From an uncultured Alphaproteobacteria bacterium (GTDB taxonomy: Bacteria; Pseudomonadota; Alphaproteobacteria; RF32; CAG-239), in the NCBI GenBank assembly GCA_944390275.1, contig CALXPL010000001.1, forward strand, positions 62,001 through 126,000: DNA of 64,000 nucleotides, given 5' to 3'. Position numbers and translations under genes: made by a program. Within the stretch, counting starts at the first letter, position 1. Every line of letters starts with the position of its first letter. The notes beneath the pieces are model-generated. The model worked only from the letters and a program-made list of their open reading frames with translations. It had not been told where the DNA came from and did no database searches. Positions 56,641 through 64,000 of the stretch are shown piece after piece.

Positions 56641-57373
56641 TAAAATTAAAGTTGTCGCAGCAAGTGTTTGCGGACCTATGCATAAATACTGCAAATTACC
56701 TTGCCAAGATTATTTTAAACATAACCTGCAAGGAAAAAACTTTATCGCTGTCGTTTCTGACGGTGCAGGTTCTGCAAAATATGGAAAAATCGGAGCGAAA
56801 GTAATCTGCAATACTTTAGTTGATTTATTAGCTAATTGTTCTTTTGATGATATAAAAAAAACTGTTTGTCATGCTATTGAAGTAGCAAGAAAAAAACTTA
56901 TTCGCCACCGCTTAAATAAAAGTAAAAGCGCTGAAGGAATTATGGATTTTTCGGCAACTTTGCTTGGTGTTGCTTGTTATAAAGGCCAAGGCTGTTTCTT
57001 TCATATCGGAGACGGAGCCGGAATCGCTTTGGCAAATAATAATTATGATAAGTTTGTCGCTTCGCGTCCCGAAAACGGAAATTTTTCTTGTGAAACCTTT
57101 TTCTATACAATGGATGATTGGAAAGATAGTTTGCGTTTTACCTTTTTTGAAAATATTGACACGATCTTCTTGATGAGCGACGGATTGACAAATTTCGCTT
57201 TTTCTCCTGACTTCTCACGTATTGAAAAAGGCTTTATTGCCCCTATTAATGAATTTCTAAATCATGTTGATTCGAAAAATAAGGCGGTAAGAGCTCTCAA
57301 TAATACTTTAAACACTCCTCAAGCAAAAAAACTTAATTCTGATGATAAAACGCTGTTATGGGCAAAAATATAA
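56624..57373 (+). CDS. pphC: PP2C-type serine/threonine phosphatase (PphC/YegK-like)
   Basis: A 249-aa PP2C-fold protein from ATG 56624, inside the VWA gene. Metal-binding and core motifs are VVSDGAGSAKYGKIGA, DFSATLLGVACY, FHIGDGAGIAL, FLMSDGLTNF and DDKTLLWA. It would remove phosphate from targets of the kinase encoded next. In E. coli PphC (YegK) works with kinase YegI. It shares the TAATG stop/start junction with the kinase gene. Confidence 0.83.
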   Translation: MKMPNNKIKVVAASVCGPMHKYCKLPCQDYFKHNLQGKNFIAVVSDGAGSAKYGKIGAKVICNTLVDLLANCSFDDIKKTVCHAIEVARKKLIRHRLNKSKSAEGIMDFSATLLGVACYKGQGCFFHIGDGAGIALANNNYDKFVASRPENGNFSCETFFYTMDDWKDSLRFTFFENIDTIFLMSDGLTNFAFSPDFSRIEKGFIAPINEFLNHVDSKNKAVRALNNTLNTPQAKKLNSDDKTLLWAKI

Positions 57374-58842
57374 TGGATACTCAACCTCAAAGTGAACCTG
57401 TTTCTTATACAGCATTATATGCTGATGGACATTTTGACCGTGTTCATCTTACGGAATTAGTCAATAAAGGTGGGGCTGCCGGTAAAATTTATCGTGTTGA
57501 AGAACATCCTAAACTTGTTGCTAAAATCTTTCATAACAAAAATAAAAGTGCCGTTAATCGAAAAAAACTAGAAGCAATGCTTCTTAACAGACCAAATTTT
57601 CCTCCCGCAATTAAAGATGGGGTAGAATATGTACAAATTGCTTGGCCTGAAGCAATCCTTGATGACGAAAACGGGTTTTGCGTCGGGTATCTTATGCCTT
57701 TGATTGATATGAGCAAAGCTGTGTCGTTAGACCACCTTATGCAAAAAGCAATCCGCAAAAAATTGAATCTTCCCGAAAAATATTCTTATCGTCTTTTCGC
57801 AGCTTATAACGTTTCTTCAATGGTAGCTGCTCTTCATAGCTGCGGACATTATATTGTTGATTTGAAACCTTCTAATGTTTCCGTATATAAAGATTCAATG
57901 ATGGTAGCTATGGTCGATTGTGATGGTTTTTCCATAAAAGGAGAAAGGAATAATCGTTATCCCGCAGAATTTGTTAGTGAAGAATATATCTATCCCGAAG
58001 GTATGGAACAATCTTGTGATGAAATGGGGGAAGAACAAGATAAATTTGCCCTTGCCGTCATGATTTTTAAATTACTTAATAATGGAATTCACCCTTTTTC
58101 CGGTGTGCCTCGGAAAAATGACGGGGTAATGCTTACAATACAAAACAGAATCGAACAATATCGTTATGCTTATGGTTTGTGGCCGGACACTTATCAAGCA
58201 CCGCACCCTTATTCTATTCATGAATATTTTGATAAAACTACTCTTGAGCTTTTTGAACGAGCTTTTACCAAAGGCGCAAACAGACCCTCGGCTCAAGAAT
58301 GGCAAAATCATCTTCATAACCTCTTGCACAATCTTAAAATTTGCAAAAAAAATCCTGACCACGCCTATTTTACCGCAAAAGGTTGCGGTTTGTGTGCTGC
58401 TGAAGAACGTTTTAAAGGCAATATGTCCTCTATAAAAAAACAAAAAGAAACACCTCAAATGCTGCGCGGTATGGAAATTTCTAGCATTTCTGTTGAAAAT
58501 TTGCAAAAAAACAAAGCTGAAAAAATTAGTGAAGACGCTAAAATTAAAAGAATTTCTTTTGCTTTACTTGGCCTCTACCTCATATTTTTTGGCTCTTTTT
58601 ATCTTTTATTAGATATTATTAAGGATTTTGTTATTCGTCTCGGACTTGGCCTACAAGCCATTTTTATCACTTTGACTATGTATTTTATTAATTATTTTTT
58701 GAATAAATATAAAACAAAATTCCCAATTTTTCAAAATCGCTCTATCGTTCTTATGCTTCAAGTCTATGCTTTTATTTGCATTCTCATCGCTCTTGTTTTT
58801 ATTAATGAAATTCCTACAGACGTCTTTAAACCTGTTTTGTAG
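57373..58842 (+). CDS. yegI: Membrane-anchored serine/threonine kinase (YegI-like)
   Basis: A ~489-aa kinase-like protein; the ATG at 57373 overlaps the phosphatase stop (TAATG), and an alternative ATG 15 bases upstream is possible. The glycine loop is NKGGAAGKIYRV and the VAIK-type lysine lies in LVAKIFHN. The catalytic loop YIVDLKPSNVSVY has the Asp, Lys and Asn of HRDxKxxN, and VDCDGF stands in for DFG. After the ~300-residue kinase comes a small Cys/His cluster (CKKNPDHAYFTAKGCGLC) and then three or so membrane segments. E. coli YegI ends in helix-hairpin-helix DNA-binding domains instead; here the C-terminus is membrane-embedded. Confidence 0.8.
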   Translation: MDTQPQSEPVSYTALYADGHFDRVHLTELVNKGGAAGKIYRVEEHPKLVAKIFHNKNKSAVNRKKLEAMLLNRPNFPPAIKDGVEYVQIAWPEAILDDENGFCVGYLMPLIDMSKAVSLDHLMQKAIRKKLNLPEKYSYRLFAAYNVSSMVAALHSCGHYIVDLKPSNVSVYKDSMMVAMVDCDGFSIKGERNNRYPAEFVSEEYIYPEGMEQSCDEMGEEQDKFALAVMIFKLLNNGIHPFSGVPRKNDGVMLTIQNRIEQYRYAYGLWPDTYQAPHPYSIHEYFDKTTLELFERAFTKGANRPSAQEWQNHLHNLLHNLKICKKNPDHAYFTAKGCGLCAAEERFKGNMSSIKKQKETPQMLRGMEISSISVENLQKNKAEKISEDAKIKRISFALLGLYLIFFGSFYLLLDIIKDFVIRLGLGLQAIFITLTMYFINYFLNKYKTKFPIFQNRSIVLMLQVYAFICILIALVFINEIPTDVFKPVL

Positions 58843-58938
58843 GTTGCGCTTTGTGATAATCTCCTATTTTCTACTACACAATTTTTTTTTTTATGTTATA
58901 GTGCAGGTTAGGTTAAAATTTAATTTTAAGGATATAGC

Positions 58939-60327
58939 GTGATAGATTTAAAGCCAATTGTAATTTCCGGAAAAGAGGTTCTTCCCCTCATTGAAGGTGG
59001 AAAAGGTATTAATGCAAGTAACGGATTTAGCTCGGGAGCTTGGGCTAAAGAAAATTGTGTCGGAACTTTTTCTGCAGTTAGTCCCGATTTTTATGATGAA
59101 AACGGGAACCCTGCTGCTCAGACAATTCATAGTAAAAACCGTGTCGAACGTCATGAAGAAATGGTACAATATGCCATTAAAGGAGGTATTGCGCAAGCTC
59201 AGGTTGCCCATGAAATCTCTAACGGAAATGGACGTATTCATATGAATATGCTTTGGGAATTGGCTGATTCCGAAAGAATTTTAGAAAACGTTTTGGAAAA
59301 AACAAAAGGATTAATTCATGGTGTTACCTGTGGTGCCGGTTTACCTTATCGTTTGGGTGAATTAGCTTCTAAATTCGGTGTTTATTATTACCCTATTGTT
59401 TCTTCGGCTCGTGCTTTTCAAATCCTTTGGAAAAGAGCTTATTCTAAGTTTACGGAATTTCTTGGCGGTGTCGTTTATGAAGATCCTTGGTTAGCCGGCG
59501 GACATAATGGTTTATCAAATGCCGAAAATCCTAACGAACCTCAAAAGCCTTATAATCGTCTTGTTGAATTAAGACAAGTCTTAAATAAATTTAACCTTTC
59601 TAATATTCCAATTATTATTGCCGGTGGTGTTTGGAATCTTGATGAATGGAAAGATTATATCAATAATCCTGAAATCGGTAAGGTTGCTTTTCAATTTGGA
59701 ACTAGACCAATGATTACTAAAGAAAGTCCGGTAAGTCAGGCTTGGCAAAAAGTGATGATGCAGGTCAAAAAAGGTGATGTCATTTTGCAAAAATTCAGTC
59801 CTACCGGTTTCTTTTCATCTGCTATAAAAAACTCTTTCCTAGAAAAACTCATTAATCGCAAAAATGGTGAAGTACCCTTTTCTAAAGAACTTGATGATAC
59901 CTATACCTATCCTCTTAAGATTAATGACTCTAAAACTGTTTACATAAAATCTGAAGATGCTGAAAAAGCGAATAATCAAATTAATGCCGGCTTTACTTCT
60001 ATTCAGGAAACACCTGACGCTACTCTTGTCTTTATAACGCCTGAGGAAGCTAAACAAATGAAAATAGACCGCGCTAACTGTGTCGGTTGTCTTTCGCAAT
60101 GTCAATTCTCTTCTTGGTCAAAAGCTGATGGTTCAACCGGAAAATTACCTGATCCGCGTTCTTATTGTATTCATAAGACATTATTTGATGTCGGACACAA
60201 TGGCAGTGTGAAAGATAATTTGCTCTTTGCCGGACATCATGTTTATCGTTTTGCAACAGATCCTCTTTATCAAAAGGGTGTCCCCTCCGTAAAAGAGTTG
60301 ATTGCTACAATATTGACCGGAAAATAA
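58939..60327 (+). CDS. Nitronate monooxygenase-like flavoprotein with C-terminal cysteine cluster
   Basis: A 462-aa TIM-barrel FMN enzyme of the 2-nitropropane dioxygenase/nitronate monooxygenase class (IKGGIAQAQVAHEISNG, HGVTCGAGLPYR, IPIIIAGGVWNLDEW, KVAFQFGTRPMITKE). Some relatives are flavin-dependent enoyl reductases, so the substrate is uncertain. An added C-terminal part holds a possible metal site: RANCVGCLSQCQFSSW, with a further Cys in PRSYCIHKTL, a pattern like an iron-sulfur ligand set. The start is GTG (58939) with AAGGAT upstream; no ATG fits better. It is monocistronic with its own terminator. Confidence 0.8.
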   Translation: MIDLKPIVISGKEVLPLIEGGKGINASNGFSSGAWAKENCVGTFSAVSPDFYDENGNPAAQTIHSKNRVERHEEMVQYAIKGGIAQAQVAHEISNGNGRIHMNMLWELADSERILENVLEKTKGLIHGVTCGAGLPYRLGELASKFGVYYYPIVSSARAFQILWKRAYSKFTEFLGGVVYEDPWLAGGHNGLSNAENPNEPQKPYNRLVELRQVLNKFNLSNIPIIIAGGVWNLDEWKDYINNPEIGKVAFQFGTRPMITKESPVSQAWQKVMMQVKKGDVILQKFSPTGFFSSAIKNSFLEKLINRKNGEVPFSKELDDTYTYPLKINDSKTVYIKSEDAEKANNQINAGFTSIQETPDATLVFITPEEAKQMKIDRANCVGCLSQCQFSSWSKADGSTGKLPDPRSYCIHKTLFDVGHNGSVKDNLLFAGHHVYRFATDPLYQKGVPSVKELIATILTGK

Positions 60328-60348
60328 TTTATTTTTTATTTTTTGAAC

Positions 60349-60373
60349 AAGCCGAATACAATATGTTCGGCTT
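60349..60373 (+). terminator. Terminator after the nitronate-monooxygenase-like gene
   Basis: An 8-bp stem, AAGCCGAA (60349-60356) with TTCGGCTT (60366-60373), 9-base loop, followed by a T-run and AT-rich sequence. Confidence 0.82.
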
Positions 60374-60441
60374 TTTTTTATTTTTATAACATAAATTTTC
60401 ACTATTTCAGCCCTCATAAGCAAAATTTTAGCACTTTTTTG

Positions 60442-60470
60442 TTGACAAAATTAAACACAAATAATAATTT
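60442..60470 (+). promoter_or_regulatory. Candidate promoter of the 86-aa membrane-protein gene
   Basis: A consensus TTGACA (60442-60447), then a 17-bp spacer and a weak TAATTT (60465-60470), about 45 bases before the start at 60516. The same TTGACAAAAT box occurs before the gene at 63744. Confidence 0.4.
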
Positions 60471-60515
60471 AGCAACATGGAATTCTATTATTAATTAAAA
60501 AAAATCGCTATCCTT

Positions 60516-60776
60516 ATGAAAACGATTATTATTATTACTGCTGTAGCGTGTTTACTGTATCTCGGCTTTCAGTACGCGCTCAAGTGTTTAGCCGAGAATC
60601 GGAGAATCGATCAAGAAAAAGAAAAAGAAATTTCTGATTGCGTATCCGATATTGACGCGAAGGTAAGTATGTACAAAAACCTTCGTGGGACAGAAATAGC
60701 AAGCCATCGTATTTGGATTGGACTTACTGTCTATGCCGCTCTTATCATCATGCTTGCATGGTGGTATGCCATTTAA
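60516..60776 (+). CDS. Small membrane protein of unknown function
   Basis: An 86-aa protein with two hydrophobic segments (IIIITAVACLLYLGFQYAL at the N-terminus, LTVYAALIIMLAWWYAI at the C-terminus) flanking a short charged helix (AENRRIDQEKEKEISDCVSD). I do not recognise a family. Base composition is less AT-rich than its neighbours. It has its own promoter-like box and terminator, so it is probably a real, independently transcribed gene. Confidence 0.6.
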   Translation: MKTIIIITAVACLLYLGFQYALKCLAENRRIDQEKEKEISDCVSDIDAKVSMYKNLRGTEIASHRIWIGLTVYAALIIMLAWWYAI

Positions 60777-60781
60777 AAAAG

Positions 60782-60833
60782 AAGTCCTGTTTAACCGTTC
60801 TCTATTTTTTTGAGTACCGTTCAAACAGGACTT
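60782..60833 (+). terminator. Long-stem terminator after the 86-aa gene
   Basis: An 11-bp stem, AAGTCCTGTTT (60782-60792) with AAACAGGACTT (60823-60833), a 30-base loop, then TTTTTATAT. It lies between this gene and the convergent SH3-domain gene. Confidence 0.7.
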
Positions 60834-60863
60834 TTTTATATGCTCTTTTTATATGTTCTTCTT

Positions 60864-61370
60864 TTAATCTATAACTTCATCTCCATAGACACCAAAAAAA
60901 TGGCGTTTGGGAACCCATCCTTCTATTGTATCAAACTTTATCAAACAAAAAGAACTCCCGGAAGGACATTTCAAAACTTTACCAACAACCTGATCTTCTA
61001 CTTTTGCAATAACTTTTGCATTATAATCCGGTTGATTATAAATATTACTTTCCCCTTTAGCCGTCATTTTTATTGTGCGCGCTCCCGAAAGCATGGATTT
61101 ATGAACCCATGTTTCTGAACCTTCCCAATCTCTAATTTTTCGCCATAACTCAAATTCTGCGATAATTTCAACCGGTGCCGTTTTTTGGCGATAGACCCAT
61201 TCTATCGGATAGCGCGCCCCAGGGCCGGAACGTGCATTAATTAAATTAGACCGCAAAGAAACCATTCGCGGAATCGCTAACCCGCTTTCACTTTCATCTG
61301 CCGGTGTTTGTGCCATTACAGGTGATGATAAAAATATACAACTTATTGCAGCTAAAATTAAAGCTCTCAT
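60864..61370 (-). CDS. Exported SH3-domain protein
   Basis: A 168-aa secreted protein with a signal peptide ending near VMAQT, then two SH3-like repeats: LRSNLINARSGPGARYPIEW, and later ESNIYNQPDYNAKVIAKVED. The NARSGPG motif is the hallmark of bacterial SH3 domains that bind the cell wall or peptides. This layout is common in alphaproteobacterial envelope proteins of unknown role. AAAGGT precedes the start; it is divergent from the M20 peptidase gene. Confidence 0.82.
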   Translation of the reverse strand: MRALILAAISCIFLSSPVMAQTPADESESGLAIPRMVSLRSNLINARSGPGARYPIEWVYRQKTAPVEIIAEFELWRKIRDWEGSETWVHKSMLSGARTIKMTAKGESNIYNQPDYNAKVIAKVEDQVVGKVLKCPSGSSFCLIKFDTIEGWVPKRHFFGVYGDEVID

Positions 61371-61468
61371 TTTTTACCTTTTATTGTATTGTTAATGTTT
61401 TTTGATTATATTGCTTTTATCTTAGTTCTATTTAATGAATAAAGCGTAAAAAACAGAGGAAAAATATC

Positions 61469-62578
61469 ATGGATTTATTAAAAGTTACTCAAGACCTTAT
61501 TCGTTTTCGTACAGAAACAGGAAATCTTCCTGAGATTGATAAGGCTCTCAATTATATTAAAGATTTATTTAACGGAACAAAGGCAAAAGTTACAGTTTTC
61601 AAGTCTGAAAACGCTTCTCCGGTCATTTTTATTCGTAACAATGATGTCGAAAATTATGACGCTGTTTGTTTGGGGCACATTGATGTTGTCCCTGCTGATG
61701 ACTCATTATTCGTTCCCGTCATCAAAGATGGCAAAATGTTTGGACGCGGTACTTTGGATATGAAATCTTTTGCTGCGGTTGCCCTTAATTCTATGTTTCA
61801 TGTTCTTGAAAATAATCTACCACTTAATTTTGCGGTTATTCTTTCGACCGATGAAGAGAAAGGAAGTGCCAGCACACATGCTTTCATGCAAGCTCACCCT
61901 AATTTAAAATCTAAAATCGTTTTGGACAATGATGTCGGTGGAGATATTTTAAAAATTGTTAGCAAATGCAAAAACCCTATCTTTGTTAAACTTATTGCTC
62001 AAGGAAAAGAAGCTCATGGATCGACACCATGGGAAGGAATTGATGCTAATGAAAAGCTCATGCTTACATGGCAACGAATCCGAAAGATATACCCTTATTA
62101 TTCTAAAGAACTTCCTATGCCTAAAGATACTTGGTTTGATACTGTTCATTGTGCTAAAATTGAGGGCGGACAAGTATCAAATGTCATTTCTAACCATGCT
62201 GAAGCCTTATTGGATTTTCGTCTTACGGAAACATCTTCCGTTGAAGAATTGAAAGAAAATTTAGACAGCTGCCTTGAAAACGGCGTTCATTACAAAATTG
62301 TATCAGAAAGCACTCCTGTCGTGATGGACGAAACTAATCCGTATATATTAGCTTATAAGGCTTTTGCCGAAGATATTCTCGGGAAAAAAATTGAATTTGA
62401 ACATATTGGCGGGGCGACAGACTCTCGCGCCTTTGCATTGCGTGGTTCTATTGTTATTATGCATTCGGGAACCGGTGAAGGTATGCATGCGAAAGGTGAA
62501 TTTGTAGAAATCGAATCTGTTCAGCAAATTGCTGAAATTCAAACAAAATTTTTGAACAAACTTGCTCAGGAAAAATAA
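61469..62578 (+). CDS. M20-family peptidase/deacylase (ArgE/DapE-like)
   Basis: A 369-aa di-zinc hydrolase of the M20 family. The metal ligands and catalytic residues appear in order: His and Asp in LGHIDVVPADD, Asp in GRGTLDMKSFAA, the Glu pair in STDEEKGSAST, Asp in VLDNDVGGD and His in the C-terminal GEGMHAKGEFVEIE. A dimerisation domain interrupts the catalytic core at about 185-295. Substrates in this family include acetylornithine, succinyl-diaminopimelate and small peptides; nothing here picks one. GAGGAAA precedes the ATG, and a strong terminator follows the stop. Confidence 0.88.
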   Translation: MDLLKVTQDLIRFRTETGNLPEIDKALNYIKDLFNGTKAKVTVFKSENASPVIFIRNNDVENYDAVCLGHIDVVPADDSLFVPVIKDGKMFGRGTLDMKSFAAVALNSMFHVLENNLPLNFAVILSTDEEKGSASTHAFMQAHPNLKSKIVLDNDVGGDILKIVSKCKNPIFVKLIAQGKEAHGSTPWEGIDANEKLMLTWQRIRKIYPYYSKELPMPKDTWFDTVHCAKIEGGQVSNVISNHAEALLDFRLTETSSVEELKENLDSCLENGVHYKIVSESTPVVMDETNPYILAYKAFAEDILGKKIEFEHIGGATDSRAFALRGSIVIMHSGTGEGMHAKGEFVEIESVQQIAEIQTKFLNKLAQEK

Positions 62579-62595
62579 ATAATTGTCCCCTAAAA

Positions 62596-62632
62596 AAAGA
62601 ACCGTGATTGTCTTAAACAATCGCGGTTCTTT
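62596..62632 (+). terminator. Terminator after the M20 peptidase
   Basis: A 16-bp stem with one wobble pair, AAAGAACCGTGATTGT (62596-62611) with ACAATCGCGGTTCTTT (62617-62632), 5-base loop, then TTGTATTTT. It lies between convergent genes and probably serves both. Confidence 0.88.
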
Positions 62633-62638
62633 TGTATT

Positions 62639-63103
62639 TTAATCTTCTACATAGAAGATACGATCTACTCCTTCACTGTCTGTGACAACAAAGGTTTCTT
62701 CCTTGGTCTTTTTTAACTTGTCAATCGTGTAAATTACGCGATGACGAATTTTGGTTCCCTTTTTGAGAACCGCAGGGATTACATTAAATGCCTGCGGACG
62801 GAACTTAGAAAGACCCTTTTCTGTTACAATCTCTATCTGGTATTTTTCACCGACCGGATTGCAAGCGACATCACGAATCGTTAATTCTTCATCAACATTT
62901 GGAGATGCAGCTGTTTCCAGGTTTTCTTTGCCTTTCCGGAATAATTTTTGCAACCACTTTTGGCATTTTTCTTCGCCAAAATATATCAAAGCTGCAATCA
63001 CTAACAAGCATAAAATGGTCCATTTGGCCCATCCGCTTGTAAACAAAAATACGAGGACGGCAATAACTGCCCAGAAGATTGTTTTTAATGAAAATTTTTC
63101 CAT
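62639..63103 (-). CDS. Small membrane protein of unknown function
   Basis: A 154-aa protein with two N-terminal membrane segments (TIFWAVIAVLVFLFTSGWA and ILCLLVIAALIYFG), a basic linker and a C-terminal soluble beta-rich domain (~70-150). Composition is less AT-rich than that of the core genes. The gene upstream on the same strand (63116-63547) is only 12 bases away, so they probably form a pair. I do not recognise the family. Confidence 0.6.
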   Translation of the reverse strand: MEKFSLKTIFWAVIAVLVFLFTSGWAKWTILCLLVIAALIYFGEEKCQKWLQKLFRKGKENLETAASPNVDEELTIRDVACNPVGEKYQIEIVTEKGLSKFRPQAFNVIPAVLKKGTKIRHRVIYTIDKLKKTKEETFVVTDSEGVDRIFYVED

Positions 63104-63115
63104 GGTGTCATTTTT

Positions 63116-63547
63116 TTATTTGTTTAACTCTGATTTAATTAACTCGCAGATTGTCTGGTATTTTGCATTCTTGATGGCAACGTCTTTGTCATCAAGATAG
63201 CCATACTCTTTACCCGACTCGTTTTCACGAGCCATTTTTTCAAGCATAAGTTCCATCTGCCGTAGCTGAACTTTGTGTTCTATTTCCAGCTTGGCTCTCA
63301 TGGTTTCTTTGATGTTTTTCTTAGAAGCCAGAAGCTCTTCGTTGGTTTTGGCGATAGCATCTTCGTTCGTCTTAATGTCACTTTGTGCTTTACACAGTTT
63401 TTTTGACATTTCTAACGCCGTACTGTCCGCCTTGTGCAAACGCTTATAAAACCAATAAGCTAAAATACAAATTGCCACGATCACAACAGCAACAACTATT
63501 GTTACTGTTAAACCCATGTTCCATGGGAAAAAATTTACATTTTCCAT
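63116..63547 (-). CDS. Membrane-anchored coiled-coil protein of unknown function
   Basis: A 143-aa protein from ATG 63547. A longer frame to 63607 begins in AT-rich leader sequence and is less likely. One transmembrane segment (VTIVVAVVIVAICILAYWF) is followed by a long charged coiled coil (~45-115: LCKAQSDIKTNEDAIAKTNE). The tail KNAKYQTICELIKSELNK could be a short peptide-binding helix. Function unknown. It is the first gene of a two-gene unit with the 154-aa protein. Confidence 0.6.
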   Translation of the reverse strand: MENVNFFPWNMGLTVTIVVAVVIVAICILAYWFYKRLHKADSTALEMSKKLCKAQSDIKTNEDAIAKTNEELLASKKNIKETMRAKLEIEHKVQLRQMELMLEKMARENESGKEYGYLDDKDVAIKNAKYQTICELIKSELNK

Positions 63548-63596
63548 AAAATAAAATTTAAAAATAATAAAAAAATTAATTGTATAAAAACAGGTT

Positions 63597-63626
63597 TTAT
63601 ATTGCACGTTTTCTTTATTTTGTCAA
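63597..63626 (-). promoter_or_regulatory. Candidate promoter for the two-gene membrane-protein unit
   Basis: On the minus strand a consensus TTGACA (63626-63621) is followed by an AT-rich -10 zone (TATAAA-like near 63601-63596; spacer somewhat long). It is about 50 bases upstream of the ATG at 63547. Confidence 0.35.
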
Positions 63627-63673
63627 TAGTTATTTTTTACTTAAGCGGTTTTCTTAAACTATCAAAAAAAATA

Positions 63674-63701
63674 TTGACAAAATATAATAATATTGTATGT
63701 T
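63674..63701 (+). promoter_or_regulatory. Candidate promoter for the gene at 63744
   Basis: TTGACA (63674-63679), 16-bp spacer and TATGTT (63696-63701), about 40 bases before the start codon. It shares TTGACAAAAT with the promoter-like box at 60442. Confidence 0.45.
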
Positions 63702-63743
63702 TATCCTAGTAAAATTTATTATTAATTTTTTAATTATGAACAT

Positions 63744-64000
63744 ATGGAAAAAAATTCTTCTGTCGGATTGGCAACTTTAGACAAGTTCCTTCCGGATTCA
63801 TTTAGTGAAGAGCTTGTAGAACAATTACGAAAAAAAAGTTCTCGAAAAAGACATCTTATTTTTCGTGAATATGTCTATGGGCACAAAGATAAAGAAAAAT
63901 TCGTATTTGATATTGAGAACTATGGGATTACTCAATGGCTCGATATCATGGAAAAACAAGCCTCAAAAGTTGACTGTGTTATCGGCGACACCATCATTGA
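63744..64000 (+). CDS. Unknown protein, truncated by the window end
   Basis: An open frame of 85 complete codons from ATG 63744, still open at the window edge. The visible part (MEKNSSVGLATLDKFLPDSF at the start; RHLIFREYVYGHKDKEKFVF in the middle) is charged and soluble with no signal or membrane segment. No family is recognised. An alternative ATG at 63736 is in another frame and stops quickly. It is divergent from the membrane-protein pair and has a promoter-like box upstream. Confidence 0.5.
   Translation, partial: MEKNSSVGLATLDKFLPDSFSEELVEQLRKKSSRKRHLIFREYVYGHKDKEKFVFDIENYGITQWLDIMEKQASKVDCVIGDTII

Noticed and set aside
1..64000. tRNA, rRNA, prophage or insertion-sequence genes
   Set aside because: I found no cloverleaf-like intergenic sequence, no transposase or integrase frame and no terminal inverted repeats; almost all gaps are under 300 bases.

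Overview
The window is AT-rich, gene-dense bacterial DNA that reads best as an uncultured, host-associated (gut-type) alphaproteobacterium, possibly Rhodospirillales-like. The reasons are the rodZ-ispG-hisS-prfA block beside a GAF-domain ptsP, an anaerobic class III ribonucleotide reductase, and a prepilin with an RSMVEMLGVLAIIGVLSV-type N-terminus. The taxonomy is inference; there is no rRNA or tRNA gene here to settle it.

Layout: (1) 1-2.3 kb holds the 5' part of nrdD on the minus strand, with a well-formed NrdR-box pair and several DnaA-box-like sites upstream. (2) 2.3-5.2 kb holds a TolC-like lipoprotein with a C-terminal Ig/cadherin-like domain, divergent from an orphan VirB8-like protein. 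(3) 5.2-17.6 kb is mostly housekeeping: a membrane protein, dnaE, prfA, hisS, ispG, rodZ, ptsP, a cupin and an isochorismatase-family protein. (4) 17.7-18.5 kb holds a short DEAD-box-like protein with degenerate motifs. (5) 18.6-42.3 kb is one long minus-strand type IV secretion locus. In transcription order it reads virB2-like x2, virB3, virB4, four large secreted coiled-coil proteins, virB8-like, a virB7-like lipoprotein, virB8-like, virB9 fused to a SPOR domain, two giant 17-residue-repeat proteins that together resemble a split VirB10, and virB11. No VirB6, VirD4 or relaxase is visible. (6) 42.7-54.7 kb, divergent from it, is a type IVb pilus operon: an OmpA-like protein, a TcpQ-type lipoprotein, pilN, pilO, pilP, pilQ, pilR, a pilin-like protein, the major prepilin, and a PilT-like ATPase. 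(7) 54.7-58.8 kb holds a phosphoribosyltransferase, a TlpA-like thioredoxin, a small lipoprotein and a VWA/PP2C/kinase triad of the E. coli YegL-PphC-YegI type. (8) 58.9-64 kb holds a nitronate-monooxygenase-like protein with an added cysteine cluster, an SH3-domain protein, an M20 peptidase, three small membrane proteins of unknown role and a truncated unknown gene.

The most unusual content is the secretion locus. Its VirB10 equivalent appears to be divided between an inner-membrane-anchored repeat protein (1205 aa) and a separately exported repeat protein carrying the VirB10 C-terminal domain (1481 aa). Each has roughly 3 kb of strict 51-bp-period coding repeats. Four long exported coiled-coil proteins sit where virB5/virB6 would normally lie. 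Together with the adjacent type IVb pilus this makes about 36 kb devoted to envelope-spanning machines. Within the locus, spacing is tight, several genes overlap, most starts have clear Shine-Dalgarno sequences, and a terminator after the two pilin genes probably sets pilin excess.
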